Assembly (NCBI GenBank): GCA_019746225.1
Contig: JAIESE010000043.1
Location: forward strand, 35,640-99,639
Direction: 5' to 3'
Length of the DNA: 64,000 bases
DNA from: Alphaproteobacteria bacterium
GTDB taxonomy: Bacteria > Pseudomonadota > Alphaproteobacteria > Paracaedibacterales > VGCI01
Part shown: positions 34,333 through 43,407 of the stretch, piece by piece
Numbering within the stretch: the first letter of the stretch is position 1
Layout of the letters: the number at the start of each line of letters is the position of its first letter
Position numbers and translations under genes: made by a program
Notes under the pieces: model-generated
Seen by the model: only the letters and a program-made list of their open reading frames with translations
The model's database searches: none
Told to the model about the DNA's origin: nothing

Positions 34333-36456
34333 ATGTATGGAACAGCTAAAGTAGTAGGCTTTTTGCCTTATGATCTCATTAGCACAGAAGCTGAACAAAA
34401 GATAAAGCGGGTTTACTACCCCCTTACGTTAGGTGTTTTGGGAGCCTCACGTGATCTTACAACTCTTTTGCACTTTGCCAGTTTGGTGAATAGCTATTGC
34501 GACATTCTAGCGGAGAGAATGAAAAATATAGAACTTTTGGATGAGGAAGAAGATGTCCAGAGAGATAGGGTTTCCGATCAATTGAAAATGGCCCGACATA
34601 TGACTGGGAAGCTGAGAAGTAAAGCAAAAGCAGGAGATTTTCGTGGAGCCGCTATCGCAATTCGGAATGCTGCTGGTCTTAAAAATAATAGGCAAGAAAA
34701 ATGCGATCTTCTCATAGAGGCAGCCGAAGCTTACAAGGAGGGTTATCGTCTGAAACACTTAAGTGGGGAGTTAAGGCCAGCACAATCACAACAGGCACGA
34801 GAAATTGCCGAAGTACTCCTTGAAGCCTCAAATAATGCTCCTAAACAAGAAAAGGGACCCCTTCTTACTGAAGCCAAAAAATACGCAGAGTTCATGAATC
34901 ATGGGGCAACAAAAGATAGAAAAGAAAATAAGAGTCTTACAGCTGAAATTGAGAAGGAATTGCGGAAATGTCAACCTGCCCATGGCCTTAATAATCTTGG
35001 CCGTAATGATGATGAAGAGCAGGGCGCTACTTCTCAAGACCATATAGAAGCGGCAAATCGTGATCTACAAGATATTACTAAAGTAAAGAACGTGGACACT
35101 AAGTTCACACGCTATATGAGCGCAGGGGAGAGCCTTAAAAAAGCCTGCGAACAGGATCGTCAACCCTCTGTAAAGGTTCTCGAGCAGGCAGCGGAGGCTT
35201 TTATGTGCGCCTACGGGACTTACAAATTAGATAATGCACACCGGGCTATGAAATGTCAGGCTATTACGAGGGCTGCGGAAGTCTATCGACTGATATTGAC
35301 CCACACGAAAAACCCTACGCCTAGTGATTATAAAAAAGCAATGGAAGCCTTCTTCACAGCGGGTCAGTTAGCTGCAAATGCTGAAGCATCTGTTGCCCTC
35401 TATCTACAGGTTGTAAACTGTTTTGATGGGATACCTGATTTAAGCAAGAATCATCAAGCTTTTAAGAAGCATCAAGATTTTGAGTCAATCTGTTTAACAG
35501 CGGCTAAGTCAAAATTATTGATCTCACAAAAATCAGAGAATCAAGAAGTTGGCAGAAGAAATTTAGGTCAAGCTGTGGAATTGATTCAAAGTATCCAGGA
35601 TATTGAGGCCAAATGGCTAACGCTAGAAGATCTCGAATTGGCTATTAATACCTGTTGTGAGTTTGCAAACACACCAGTAAGAGTAGAGGGAGAGGCCCGA
35701 CTGCGACTCTTCAAGACAGCAGCTTCTTTTGGTTCTGTGCACTATGCTAGGACTAACGCTCCATATTACGAGAGGTTCAACGAAGCCAAAAAGGGTCTTC
35801 TTTATAAAACCTTGCTTACTGCTCATCATGAAATAATTGAATTATCTCAGGACGATGAGGAGAGAAAAACTTCTCGCAGCAGGGTATGTCCAATCCTGAA
35901 ACAAATAGGTTATTCAAAAGATAAGAAAATCTTGGCTTATGAAGACTATAGACGTGCTGCAAACCTCTTCACCGCAGATGACATAAGGTCTCCGGATAAA
36001 GACATTCAGTTGGCAATGTTAGAAGTGCACGAATCTCTATGCCTTCTGTTTCCTGAGCAAGCAACTGTAATCGACTATCTAAGATCTGGGACTTTGAGTT
36101 TTCTTATTGCATCAAAAAGTACGTATGAGATGGTACAGATCAGTTTCTCTCAAAAAGCTATCCCTCACCTTAAAAAAGCCATTGAGCTTATTGAGAGATT
36201 GGGTGGGGAAGAAGAGAATCAAGAGGTATCACGTAACACTCTAACAACAGCTTACAATTTTTTTTTCAAAGTTCATATACTTAAGGGACGTGGACCAGTT
36301 AATGCCCCCGCAAGCCTTGAATATTTTTTAAAAGCACAAGAACACTACAAAACACTGAAAGCTATAAAGGGCAATAACATTGAGCAAGATATTAGGGAAA
36401 CCTTCGAGGTGGATTTGCCCAAACTTATCGATGCTTTTAAGAAGACGCCCCAATAA
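34333..36456 (+). CDS. Helical-repeat (TPR-like) protein, possibly the split C-terminal part of the F-box protein
   Basis: This 707-residue protein is almost wholly alpha-helical, with TPR/SNAP-like pairs. Examples are KCDLLIEAAEAYKEGYRL, DYKKAMEAFFTAGQLAANA and SQKAIPHLKKAIELIERLGG. It has no signal peptide and no Shine-Dalgarno; its ATG is 2 bases after the F-box stop. The frame stays open upstream to 34210. It is therefore either translationally coupled to the F-box gene or originally fused to it. F-box plus protein-interaction repeats is the normal plan of eukaryotic substrate receptors, which favours the second view. An authentic frame change versus a sequencing error cannot be decided here. 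Confidence 0.7.
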   Translation: MYGTAKVVGFLPYDLISTEAEQKIKRVYYPLTLGVLGASRDLTTLLHFASLVNSYCDILAERMKNIELLDEEEDVQRDRVSDQLKMARHMTGKLRSKAKAGDFRGAAIAIRNAAGLKNNRQEKCDLLIEAAEAYKEGYRLKHLSGELRPAQSQQAREIAEVLLEASNNAPKQEKGPLLTEAKKYAEFMNHGATKDRKENKSLTAEIEKELRKCQPAHGLNNLGRNDDEEQGATSQDHIEAANRDLQDITKVKNVDTKFTRYMSAGESLKKACEQDRQPSVKVLEQAAEAFMCAYGTYKLDNAHRAMKCQAITRAAEVYRLILTHTKNPTPSDYKKAMEAFFTAGQLAANAEASVALYLQVVNCFDGIPDLSKNHQAFKKHQDFESICLTAAKSKLLISQKSENQEVGRRNLGQAVELIQSIQDIEAKWLTLEDLELAINTCCEFANTPVRVEGEARLRLFKTAASFGSVHYARTNAPYYERFNEAKKGLLYKTLLTAHHEIIELSQDDEERKTSRSRVCPILKQIGYSKDKKILAYEDYRRAANLFTADDIRSPDKDIQLAMLEVHESLCLLFPEQATVIDYLRSGTLSFLIASKSTYEMVQISFSQKAIPHLKKAIELIERLGGEEENQEVSRNTLTTAYNFFFKVHILKGRGPVNAPASLEYFLKAQEHYKTLKAIKGNNIEQDIRETFEVDLPKLIDAFKKTPQ

Positions 36457-36484
36457 AGGGCCCATGCAAAAAAACTGGACTTGG

Positions 36485-36512
36485 GGGCCACATCACTGAT
36501 TGTGGCCCTTAA
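36485..36512 (+). terminator. Terminator-like hairpin
   Basis: An 8-bp stem, GGGCCACA (36485-36492) and TGTGGCCC (36501-36508), lies about 30 bases after the TPR-like gene. No clear T tract follows, so termination is only likely. Confidence 0.45.
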
Positions 36513-36876
36513 CTTAAGGTTTTCCCACACCGCACAGGGGATGGACTTTGATGGTTATAATGATGTTGAGCAGCTTGTGGATATTAATATGCTTGTCTCG
36601 CTCCTCTGATGATGACGCAGACAAAAGGGGCTTTTACCCCATTCTTTTGATGTTCCAAAATCACCTGATCGTGGGATTTAAGGTTTGGTCTGGATAATTA
36701 TAAAGCTGATCAAGAGTTGAAAAATAAACTATTGGAGATCTTTACGACCTTGTTTTATTAGGTTAATTGTTGAATTGACTTGCATCTGCAAAATAATGCT
36801 CCTATAAACATATCCATAGAACTGGCCTGTCATCGCCAGTATCAATCTTCAAATTGTTATATTTAGAGTTCAAGAT
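36513..36876. other. Intergenic region upstream of the Sel1 gene
   Basis: About 360 bases without a gene. At 36613-36690 there is an AAGGGG...CCCC hairpin followed by CCAAAATCACCTG and GTGGG, similar to the repeats near 30600, 32070 and 33200. No clear ribosome site lies before ATG 36877. Confidence 0.4.
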
Positions 36877-39285
36877 ATGAAATATACGCCTCTTTTTCTT
36901 AGCTTATTTTTTATTGCGGCGCCGCTTCTGGCAAATGAAGGGGAAAAGCGGGAGAGAGACCCCGAATCTATGCTCCCACACTCTATGGCGGTAAAAAGAC
37001 CCAATACCATGAATATGGATAGCGCCGAAGAGGAAACAACGATTCATGGTGCTCAAGAGGAGCCCAACTCCGAAGGAAAGAGACCTCCCTCAGACGAGGT
37101 GGAAAACCCGGCGCCCCAGAAAAAACAAGCCCTCTCATCAAATAACGATTTGAAAAAAAATGAGGTAGTATTGAGCGATGAAGAAATATTAGGATTGGTG
37201 AAAGACTGTTCTGAGTTATTGGATCTGCCCCTACAACTCAAAATATTTATTAGAGCTCAAAATATAGACACACTCATAGAGGTGTCAAAGAAACATCCGC
37301 AAGACCATTCACTTAGCTACGTCATTGGACTGTGTTACGAATATGCCATCGGATGTGAGGATACACCCGAGAACAAAAATAAAGCTGGCCCATGGTATCA
37401 TAAAGCCGGTGTGGGCGGAAAGACAGAAGCATTGTGCCATCTTGGGCGAATTTTACAATATGCAATCGGTTATGCTGATACGGTCGAGAACAAGGAGAAG
37501 GCAGTTTTATGCTATCAAGTGGCCGCTAAGCGTGAAAACCTATGGGCAATGAATCAACTTGGGTTTTGTTATGAAAATTCAGTCGGTTGTAAGGATACAC
37601 TCCAGAACAAGCAAAGAGCTATTACTTGTTATCGAAAGGCCGCAGAGGGCGGATACATAGAAGCGATGATGAACCTTGGGAATGCCTTGCGGGAAGGAAT
37701 CCACCGCGATAGTGATGAGATTTCGGTGCAGGACAAGAATGAAGCTCTTCAATGGTACCTCAAGGCTGCAAATCTAGAGCACCTCCCCGCGATGAACAAG
37801 GTTGGGGATTGGTATTATAAATATTGGATGGAGAGGTATTATGAGGAACCTCAGGAGGAGCTAATGCAAAACATTATTCTCTGGTATCGAAAGGGTGCTA
37901 TGGGTGAAGATGCAAAAGCGATGTTTAATCTTGCGTATTGTTTGAAGAGAGGAATCGGGTGTGAGGGTACGTACGAGGACGAGCAAGAAGCGGTTCTCTG
38001 GTATCGAATGGCCGCCGAGAGCGGAGACGTAGATGCGGCAAGAAACCTTGCAAATTGTTTGAAAAAGGGAGTTGGCTGTGAGGATACGCCGGCGAACAAG
38101 CAAGAAGCTGTTGGATGGTATATATGGTATGCAATTGCGAATGAGTTTGAATGTTTCGTTCGGGGGGATTCGCCACTGACAAGAATCTGTGAAATTTTCG
38201 GAAATATAAGCAAACAAGAAACCAAGCCGGTTCATCAGATTGACCCTAAAGAAGAATATATGGGAGCAGGAAAAGGTTTGAATCTTTTGGGGCAAATGGT
38301 TCATTTTTCAGCACTTATCTGTCACGAGTATGAACCTAAACTCAACCACGAATCATCCCTCAGTCCTGATGTGGCTGAATACCCGAATGAGGCTAAATCC
38401 AAGATTGAGGCTAAATCCAAGATGTGGGATTCAGAGAATATGATCTTCACTCGCTTACAGGCCTTGCTGAATTCAATACATGACAACACCAAATGTTTTA
38501 TTCCGACAAGTCCAGAGGTATTAACTTTGGTAAAGCAGGGTTCATGGATTCCAGATGTTCCCTATCCGCTGGCTATGGAAGCTTCCGCCGAGAATCTAGA
38601 AAGTTTGGAAACAATTTTTCCGATCAGGTTCTACCATATCAATGGACAGGATTATCTGACCGTTGGGGATCCCAATGTAAAAATATGTAATGAATTTTTG
38701 ATTCTACTCCATAATTTGTGTGGCCAAGATCAAGATATGAATCCAGTGTGTTCTGGGGAAACCTTGCAGAACCTACGTAAAACTCAAAATATCCAATTTG
38801 AGCTAGGTCTTAACCAAAGGATGAGACAGGAATCATTTCCAGGAGTAACCCAAGAAGATCTTAGGAAAGATGAGGCGATGTTGCAGTTTAAACAAGTCCA
38901 TGGTTTGTCTGCCCAGGATCAAGATATGGATCAATTGTATTTTGGAGAAACTTTGCAGAGCATACGTAAAACTCAAGAGATCCAGTATGAACTTGGTCTC
39001 AACAAAAAGATGAAAGAGGAATCATTTCCAGGAGTAACCCAAGAAGATCTTAAGAAAGCTGAGGCGATGTTGCAGTTTAAACAAGTGGTTCTTGAACGTG
39101 AATGCCCGCACGTCCGAGTCTTAAGGGATTATGATGACAACCCAACTGAATACCGCTATTTCGAGGCGGCAGCAGTACTCAAGGATATGCTTTATGGGTA
39201 TATAAAAGACTCACGGCCCTACAAGTACTGGGCCGCTATCGAATGTGAGGAGCTGGGGCCGTTCCAAAATTACGCACGGCCATAA
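36877..39285 (+). CDS. Exported Sel1-repeat protein
   Basis: This 802-residue protein has a signal peptide (~1-19, LFLSLFFIAAPLLA). A disordered acidic/proline stretch leads to at least six Sel1-like repeats (~145-420), with units such as NKQRAITCYRKAAEGGYIEAMMNLG and EQEAVLWYRMAAESGDVDAARNL. Several carry an odd conserved insert, GCEDTPENK. The C-terminal third has no known fold but contains a 63-residue tandem duplication (DNA 38728-38916 and 38917-39089). Sel1 proteins act as scaffolds; many Legionella and amoeba-symbiont effectors are of this type. The stop is only 12 bases from the convergent sdhB stop. Confidence 0.85.
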   Translation: MKYTPLFLSLFFIAAPLLANEGEKRERDPESMLPHSMAVKRPNTMNMDSAEEETTIHGAQEEPNSEGKRPPSDEVENPAPQKKQALSSNNDLKKNEVVLSDEEILGLVKDCSELLDLPLQLKIFIRAQNIDTLIEVSKKHPQDHSLSYVIGLCYEYAIGCEDTPENKNKAGPWYHKAGVGGKTEALCHLGRILQYAIGYADTVENKEKAVLCYQVAAKRENLWAMNQLGFCYENSVGCKDTLQNKQRAITCYRKAAEGGYIEAMMNLGNALREGIHRDSDEISVQDKNEALQWYLKAANLEHLPAMNKVGDWYYKYWMERYYEEPQEELMQNIILWYRKGAMGEDAKAMFNLAYCLKRGIGCEGTYEDEQEAVLWYRMAAESGDVDAARNLANCLKKGVGCEDTPANKQEAVGWYIWYAIANEFECFVRGDSPLTRICEIFGNISKQETKPVHQIDPKEEYMGAGKGLNLLGQMVHFSALICHEYEPKLNHESSLSPDVAEYPNEAKSKIEAKSKMWDSENMIFTRLQALLNSIHDNTKCFIPTSPEVLTLVKQGSWIPDVPYPLAMEASAENLESLETIFPIRFYHINGQDYLTVGDPNVKICNEFLILLHNLCGQDQDMNPVCSGETLQNLRKTQNIQFELGLNQRMRQESFPGVTQEDLRKDEAMLQFKQVHGLSAQDQDMDQLYFGETLQSIRKTQEIQYELGLNKKMKEESFPGVTQEDLKKAEAMLQFKQVVLERECPHVRVLRDYDDNPTEYRYFEAAAVLKDMLYGYIKDSRPYKYWAAIECEELGPFQNYARP

Positions 39286-39297
39286 ATGAGGTTTCTT

Positions 39298-40074
39298 CTA
39301 TCCGCCCTCACTCATTTTTTTCTTAATTTCCCCAATCGCTTTGGCGGGATTCAATCCCTTTGGGCAGGTTTTGGTGCAGTTCATAATGGTGTGACACCGA
39401 TAGAGTTTAAAAGGATCTTCCAAGTCCTTCAGACGCTCTTTCGTATTCTCATCTCGACTATCGATAATCCACCGATAAGATTGAAGCAAGGTCGCTGGGC
39501 CTAAAAACTTATCCCCATTCCACCAATAACTGGGGCACGCGGTTGTGCAACAAAAGCACAACACACATTCCCACAATCCATCCAACTTCGCGCGATCTTC
39601 TTCACTTTGCAGACGCTCCCGATCAGAAACGGGAGACTCTGCCTGCAACCAAGGCTTTGAAGCTGCATATTGCGCATAAGCTTGAGTAAGATCAGGGATC
39701 AAATCTTTCACAACAGGCATATGGGGCAAGGGCGTAATACGCACAGTTCCTTTAATCTCTGAAATGGGTTTAATACAAGCCAGCGTGTTGGTGCCGTCAA
39801 TATTCATCGAGCAACTTCCGCAAATACCTTCCCGACAAGACCGCCGAAAGGCAAGGGTGCTATCCTTCTCATCCTTAATTTTTATGAGCGCATCCAGCAC
39901 CATCGACCCACAGGTGGCCATATCAATCTCAAATAGATCGTAGGTTGGGTTGTCAGGCGTATCCGGGTTCCAGCGATAGATTTGAAACGTCTTCACGGTT
40001 GTTGCTGTGGGATCGGCTTTATAGACTTTACCGGGTTTGATCCGGGAGTTTTCGGGCAAACGAAGCTGAACCAT
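39298..40074 (-). CDS. sdhB: Succinate dehydrogenase iron-sulfur subunit
   Basis: This 258-residue subunit of complex II passes electrons from FAD to ubiquinone. The [2Fe-2S] site is [21 protein letters not shown]. The [4Fe-4S] and [3Fe-4S] ligands are [16 protein letters not shown] and [17 protein letters not shown]. The family N-terminus [11 protein letters not shown] fixes the start at ATG 40074. It is the last gene of a minus-strand sdhC-sdhD-sdhA-sdhB operon, 13 bases after sdhA. Confidence 0.96.
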   Translation of the reverse strand: MVQLRLPENSRIKPGKVYKADPTATTVKTFQIYRWNPDTPDNPTYDLFEIDMATCGSMVLDALIKIKDEKDSTLAFRRSCREGICGSCSMNIDGTNTLACIKPISEIKGTVRITPLPHMPVVKDLIPDLTQAYAQYAASKPWLQAESPVSDRERLQSEEDRAKLDGLWECVLCFCCTTACPSYWWNGDKFLGPATLLQSYRWIIDSRDENTKERLKDLEDPFKLYRCHTIMNCTKTCPKGLNPAKAIGEIKKKMSEGG

Positions 40075-40087
40075 GACTTTGCCTTTC

Positions 40088-41869
40088 TTAATAAATACGT
40101 TTTGCGGGAGGAATGGAGTCGACCTCATCGGTCAACGTCTGCAAGTGAACGGGACGATCCCCCAACTTTGCACCCTTTTCTTCAAGCCAAACCAATGTAT
40201 GCTTCAACCACTTTTTATCATCCCGATCCGGATAATCCTCACGGGCATGAGCACCCCGACTCTCTTCACGGTTGAGGGCGGATGCTAATGTTACGGTTGA
40301 TTGCTGCAAGAGATTTTCAAGCTCCAAAGCTTCCAGCAAATCCGTGTTCCAAATCATGGACCGGTCATTCACTTGAACATCCTGAAAGGAGTCCACAATT
40401 TGCGACATCTTTTTCTGTCCTTCGCGCAACAGAGCATCATTTCGATACACCCCACAATGGGCTTGCATCGTGCGTTGCATGTTGAGGCGAATCTCGCTCA
40501 CTTTGTAATTTCCCTTTGCACACCGAAGGTGATCCAACCGCGCAATCGCTTGCTCACCATCGCTCTTCTTTAAGGGATGATGAGGCGTACTGGGTTTGAT
40601 GAGTTCGGCCGCTCGAAGGGCAGCGGCACGACCAAAGACGATGATGTCCAGCAAGGAGTTTGTCCCCAAACGGTTGGCCCCATGAACAGAAACGCATGCC
40701 CCTTCCCCAATCGCCATCAAGCCGGGGACAACTTTTTCTTTAGAAGAAGAAATCACTTCCCCATGAATATTTGTGGGAACACCACCCATGTTATAATGCA
40801 CGGTCGGCAAAACAGGGATTGGGGCTTTTGTGACATCCACGCCGGCAAAAATTTTCGCTGTTTCAGAGATCCCTGGCAGACGTTCATGCAAGACTTCTGG
40901 ATCCAAGTGTTCCAAGTGTAAATAGACATGATCCTTGTGTTCCCCAACACCTCTTCCCGCTAATATTTCCATGGTGCAGGCCCGACTTGCCACATCCCGA
41001 GAGGCAAGATCTTTCGCGTGCGGCGCATACCGTTCCATGAACCGTTCCCCCTCGCTGTTGGTCAAATATCCCCCTTCTCCGCGAGCCCCTTCTGAAATAA
41101 GACACCCTGCCCCATAAATACCCGTCGGGTGAAACTGAATGAACTCCATATCCTGTAACGGTAGGCCTGCCCGCAACGCCATTGCATTGCCATCCCCTGT
41201 GCATATATGCGCAGCCGTACAGGAGAAATAGGTACGTCCATAACCGCCTGTGGCCAAAACAACCTGATGCGCTTGGAATCGATGGAGGGACCCATCATCC
41301 AAACACCAAGCAACAACGCCACAACACGCGCCCTTTTGATCCATCATCAAATCGAGAACGATAAACTCAACAAAGAATTCCGCTTGATGCTTTAAGGACT
41401 GTTGGTAAAGAGTGTGCAATATGGCATGGCCGGTACGGTCGGCTGCCGCACAGGCGCGCTTGGCCATAGATTTGCCTTGTTCAATAGTATGCCCTCCAAA
41501 GGGCCGTTGGTAGATTTTACCCTCAGATGTTCTTGAAAAAGGAACCCCATAATGCTCCAGCTCAACGACCGCAGGAATCGCATGTTTGCACATATACTCA
41601 ATGGCATCTTGGTCTCCGAGCCAGTCAGAGCCTTTGATGGTATCATAAAAGTGATAACGCCAGTCATCCCCATCGCCCATATTATTTAAAGCGGCACTCA
41701 CACCGCCTTGGGCCGCAACCGTATGACTACGTGTGGGGAATACCTTGGTCAAACAAGCGGTCTTTAAGCCTGCTGCTGCCATGCCGAGCGTCGCGCGCAA
41801 ACCCGCTCCACCTGCACCGACGACGACGACATCGTAATGATGATCCACAAAGGGATATTGTGATTTCAT
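40088..41869 (-). CDS. sdhA: Succinate dehydrogenase flavoprotein subunit
   Basis: This 593-residue catalytic subunit oxidises succinate to fumarate. The FAD-binding motif is [37 protein letters not shown] carries the His that bonds FAD covalently. The active-site region is [22 protein letters not shown], and the C-terminal [18 protein letters not shown] is typical. ATG 41869 is supported by AGGA at 8 bases; an upstream in-frame TTG would overlap sdhD. Confidence 0.96.
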   Translation of the reverse strand: MKSQYPFVDHHYDVVVVGAGGAGLRATLGMAAAGLKTACLTKVFPTRSHTVAAQGGVSAALNNMGDGDDWRYHFYDTIKGSDWLGDQDAIEYMCKHAIPAVVELEHYGVPFSRTSEGKIYQRPFGGHTIEQGKSMAKRACAAADRTGHAILHTLYQQSLKHQAEFFVEFIVLDLMMDQKGACCGVVAWCLDDGSLHRFQAHQVVLATGGYGRTYFSCTAAHICTGDGNAMALRAGLPLQDMEFIQFHPTGIYGAGCLISEGARGEGGYLTNSEGERFMERYAPHAKDLASRDVASRACTMEILAGRGVGEHKDHVYLHLEHLDPEVLHERLPGISETAKIFAGVDVTKAPIPVLPTVHYNMGGVPTNIHGEVISSSKEKVVPGLMAIGEGACVSVHGANRLGTNSLLDIIVFGRAAALRAAELIKPSTPHHPLKKSDGEQAIARLDHLRCAKGNYKVSEIRLNMQRTMQAHCGVYRNDALLREGQKKMSQIVDSFQDVQVNDRSMIWNTDLLEALELENLLQQSTVTLASALNREESRGAHAREDYPDRDDKKWLKHTLVWLEEKGAKLGDRPVHLQTLTDEVDSIPPAKRIY

Positions 41870-41879
41870 GAAAGGTGTC

Positions 41880-42251
41880 CTATCCGTTGCCAATAATTGC
41901 GATGCGAATGATAAAAAACCAAGACAAAAGAACCAGGGCGTAACTAAACGCTTTTACACCCAGGATGAGGGTCTTCTGCCAAAAAGGATTGGGAATATAG
42001 TCTTCAATGACGACCTGCAAACCTAATGCCCCATGATAAAAAACCATCCCGACAAAGAGGCTTAAAGCAGCCCCAATCCAAGGGCTCGAAGCCCAAGCCA
42101 AAACTACAGGATAAGCCGACTGGGTATGACGCATGATCTCCATGAGAAACCATATACTCAAAAAGATGAGCACCACGGCAGAAACGCGCTGGCCTTTCCA
42201 ATGGGCTACGCCGTTGTGAGAAGAACCTCCAGATGCTTGAAGTTTTGTCAT
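41880..42251 (-). CDS. sdhD: Succinate dehydrogenase membrane anchor subunit
   Basis: This 123-residue protein has three transmembrane helices ([57 protein letters not shown]). [15 protein letters not shown] carries the heme b ligand region of SdhD. Its ATG overlaps the sdhC stop (ATGA), which fixes the start and shows coupling. Its stop is 10 bases before sdhA. Confidence 0.9.
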   Translation of the reverse strand: MTKLQASGGSSHNGVAHWKGQRVSAVVLIFLSIWFLMEIMRHTQSAYPVVLAWASSPWIGAALSLFVGMVFYHGALGLQVVIEDYIPNPFWQKTLILGVKAFSYALVLLSWFFIIRIAIIGNG

Positions 42252-42652
42252 GAGGGAGTCACCATCCACCAGAAAGTTAAGAGCGTTAGGCAAGTAGAAA
42301 ATCCAACGACGATCCAACCGGTGCGATAGACGGTTGGAAGCTCAAAACCCACCCCCATGTCCCAAAACAAGTGGCGGATACCGTTAGCCAGGTGAAAATA
42401 GAAGCAAAAAGCCCATCCTAACATCAGGGTCACCCCAAGGGGGGATGCGAACCACAGTGAAGCGTTGAGGTATGTCTCTTGGCCCATCGCAATCGATCCT
42501 AACCATATAACCAACGGAAGGGTGCCTGCACTTAAAGCCATGCCCGTAAAGCGGTGAAGAATGGAGAGAACAGTGGTGAGTTGGGGGCGATAGACTTGGA
42601 GATGCGGCGACAATGGCCGAGGTTGTATCGAAGAGGGAGGGACAACGGGCAT
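42248..42652 (-). CDS. sdhC: Succinate dehydrogenase cytochrome b556 subunit
   Basis: This 134-residue first gene of the operon has the SdhC signature RPLSPHLQVYRPQLTTVLSILHRFTG (quinone site) and HLANGIRHLFWDMG (heme ligand His). Three hydrophobic helices are present. The promoter should lie in the 185-base divergent gap to the right. No clear Shine-Dalgarno precedes the ATG. Confidence 0.95.
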   Translation of the reverse strand: MPVVPPSSIQPRPLSPHLQVYRPQLTTVLSILHRFTGMALSAGTLPLVIWLGSIAMGQETYLNASLWFASPLGVTLMLGWAFCFYFHLANGIRHLFWDMGVGFELPTVYRTGWIVVGFSTCLTLLTFWWMVTPS

Positions 42653-42837
42653 CGTTAAAATTTACCTAAAAGTTGAAGATCTTGCTCTTAGCGTAAGGTG
42701 CCACAAGGCCCCTGTCAAGATTCGTGGGGATAATACATTGTGCGACATACACATCACGTAAAATTCACGTTTCAAGCTTGAATTTGACATGAGTTCCTGT
42801 CATTAAAGGGCATAAACCACCTGACGGGAATAAGAAT

Positions 42838-43407
42838 ATGTCCAAAAAAGAAACAACCCCCCAAGAAGTCGAGGCTACCTATCTTCGACTTGCAAAAATC
42901 TACTGGTCACAATTTTGGCGCTCAATCTTATGGATCTCCCCTGTCTTTGTGATTATATTCGCCTACGGTGTCTATAAGGAGGTTGAAGCAGATCGTTTTG
43001 AAAAAAAGTGGACTGGCTTTTTTGAATTTTCTCCCAGCATAAACTATGCCCTCAAGCTCTTTTTCATATATTTATTGAACTGCTTGCTATTTCGACTGAT
43101 CATCGGATTAAAGTACTCGGATTTTTCTTTTTCGTTTGTTCCCCCTATGGACAAGAAAACCCCAGGATTCTGGCCAGCGCTCTTTTATGTCAGTTGGGCA
43201 TATTTTTGGAGATCAGGTTTTTATATGATCGGACGTGATTTAGCCTACATGACATTCCCTCACTTCTTTGAGATATCATCAGTCAGTTTCAATAGGTTAA
43301 TAATAGAAGTGGTTATTTATATCTACTTGCTTCGTTTTGTTGTGAATAAACAATACGGCAATGTTCGCTTAAGCTTGTTGAAGCACGACAAAGAAGTCAC
43401 CCCTTAA
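42838..43407 (+). CDS. Multi-pass membrane protein of unknown function
   Basis: This 189-residue protein has about four hydrophobic segments: ILWISPVFVIIFAYGVY, ALKLFFIYLLNCLLFRLIIG, PALFYVSWAYFWRSGFYMIG and RLIIEVVIYIYLLRFVV. A repeated pattern, YWSQFWRSI near residue 24 and YFWRSGFY near 125, suggests an internal duplication. The family is unknown. It diverges from sdhC, and its stop codon overlaps that of the convergent NAD-GDH gene (TTAA). Confidence 0.65.
   Translation: MSKKETTPQEVEATYLRLAKIYWSQFWRSILWISPVFVIIFAYGVYKEVEADRFEKKWTGFFEFSPSINYALKLFFIYLLNCLLFRLIIGLKYSDFSFSFVPPMDKKTPGFWPALFYVSWAYFWRSGFYMIGRDLAYMTFPHFFEISSVSFNRLIIEVVIYIYLLRFVVNKQYGNVRLSLLKHDKEVTP

Noticed and set aside
41062-41395. 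Several overlapping frames opposite sdhA
   Set aside because: All lie inside sdhA, whose motifs are complete.
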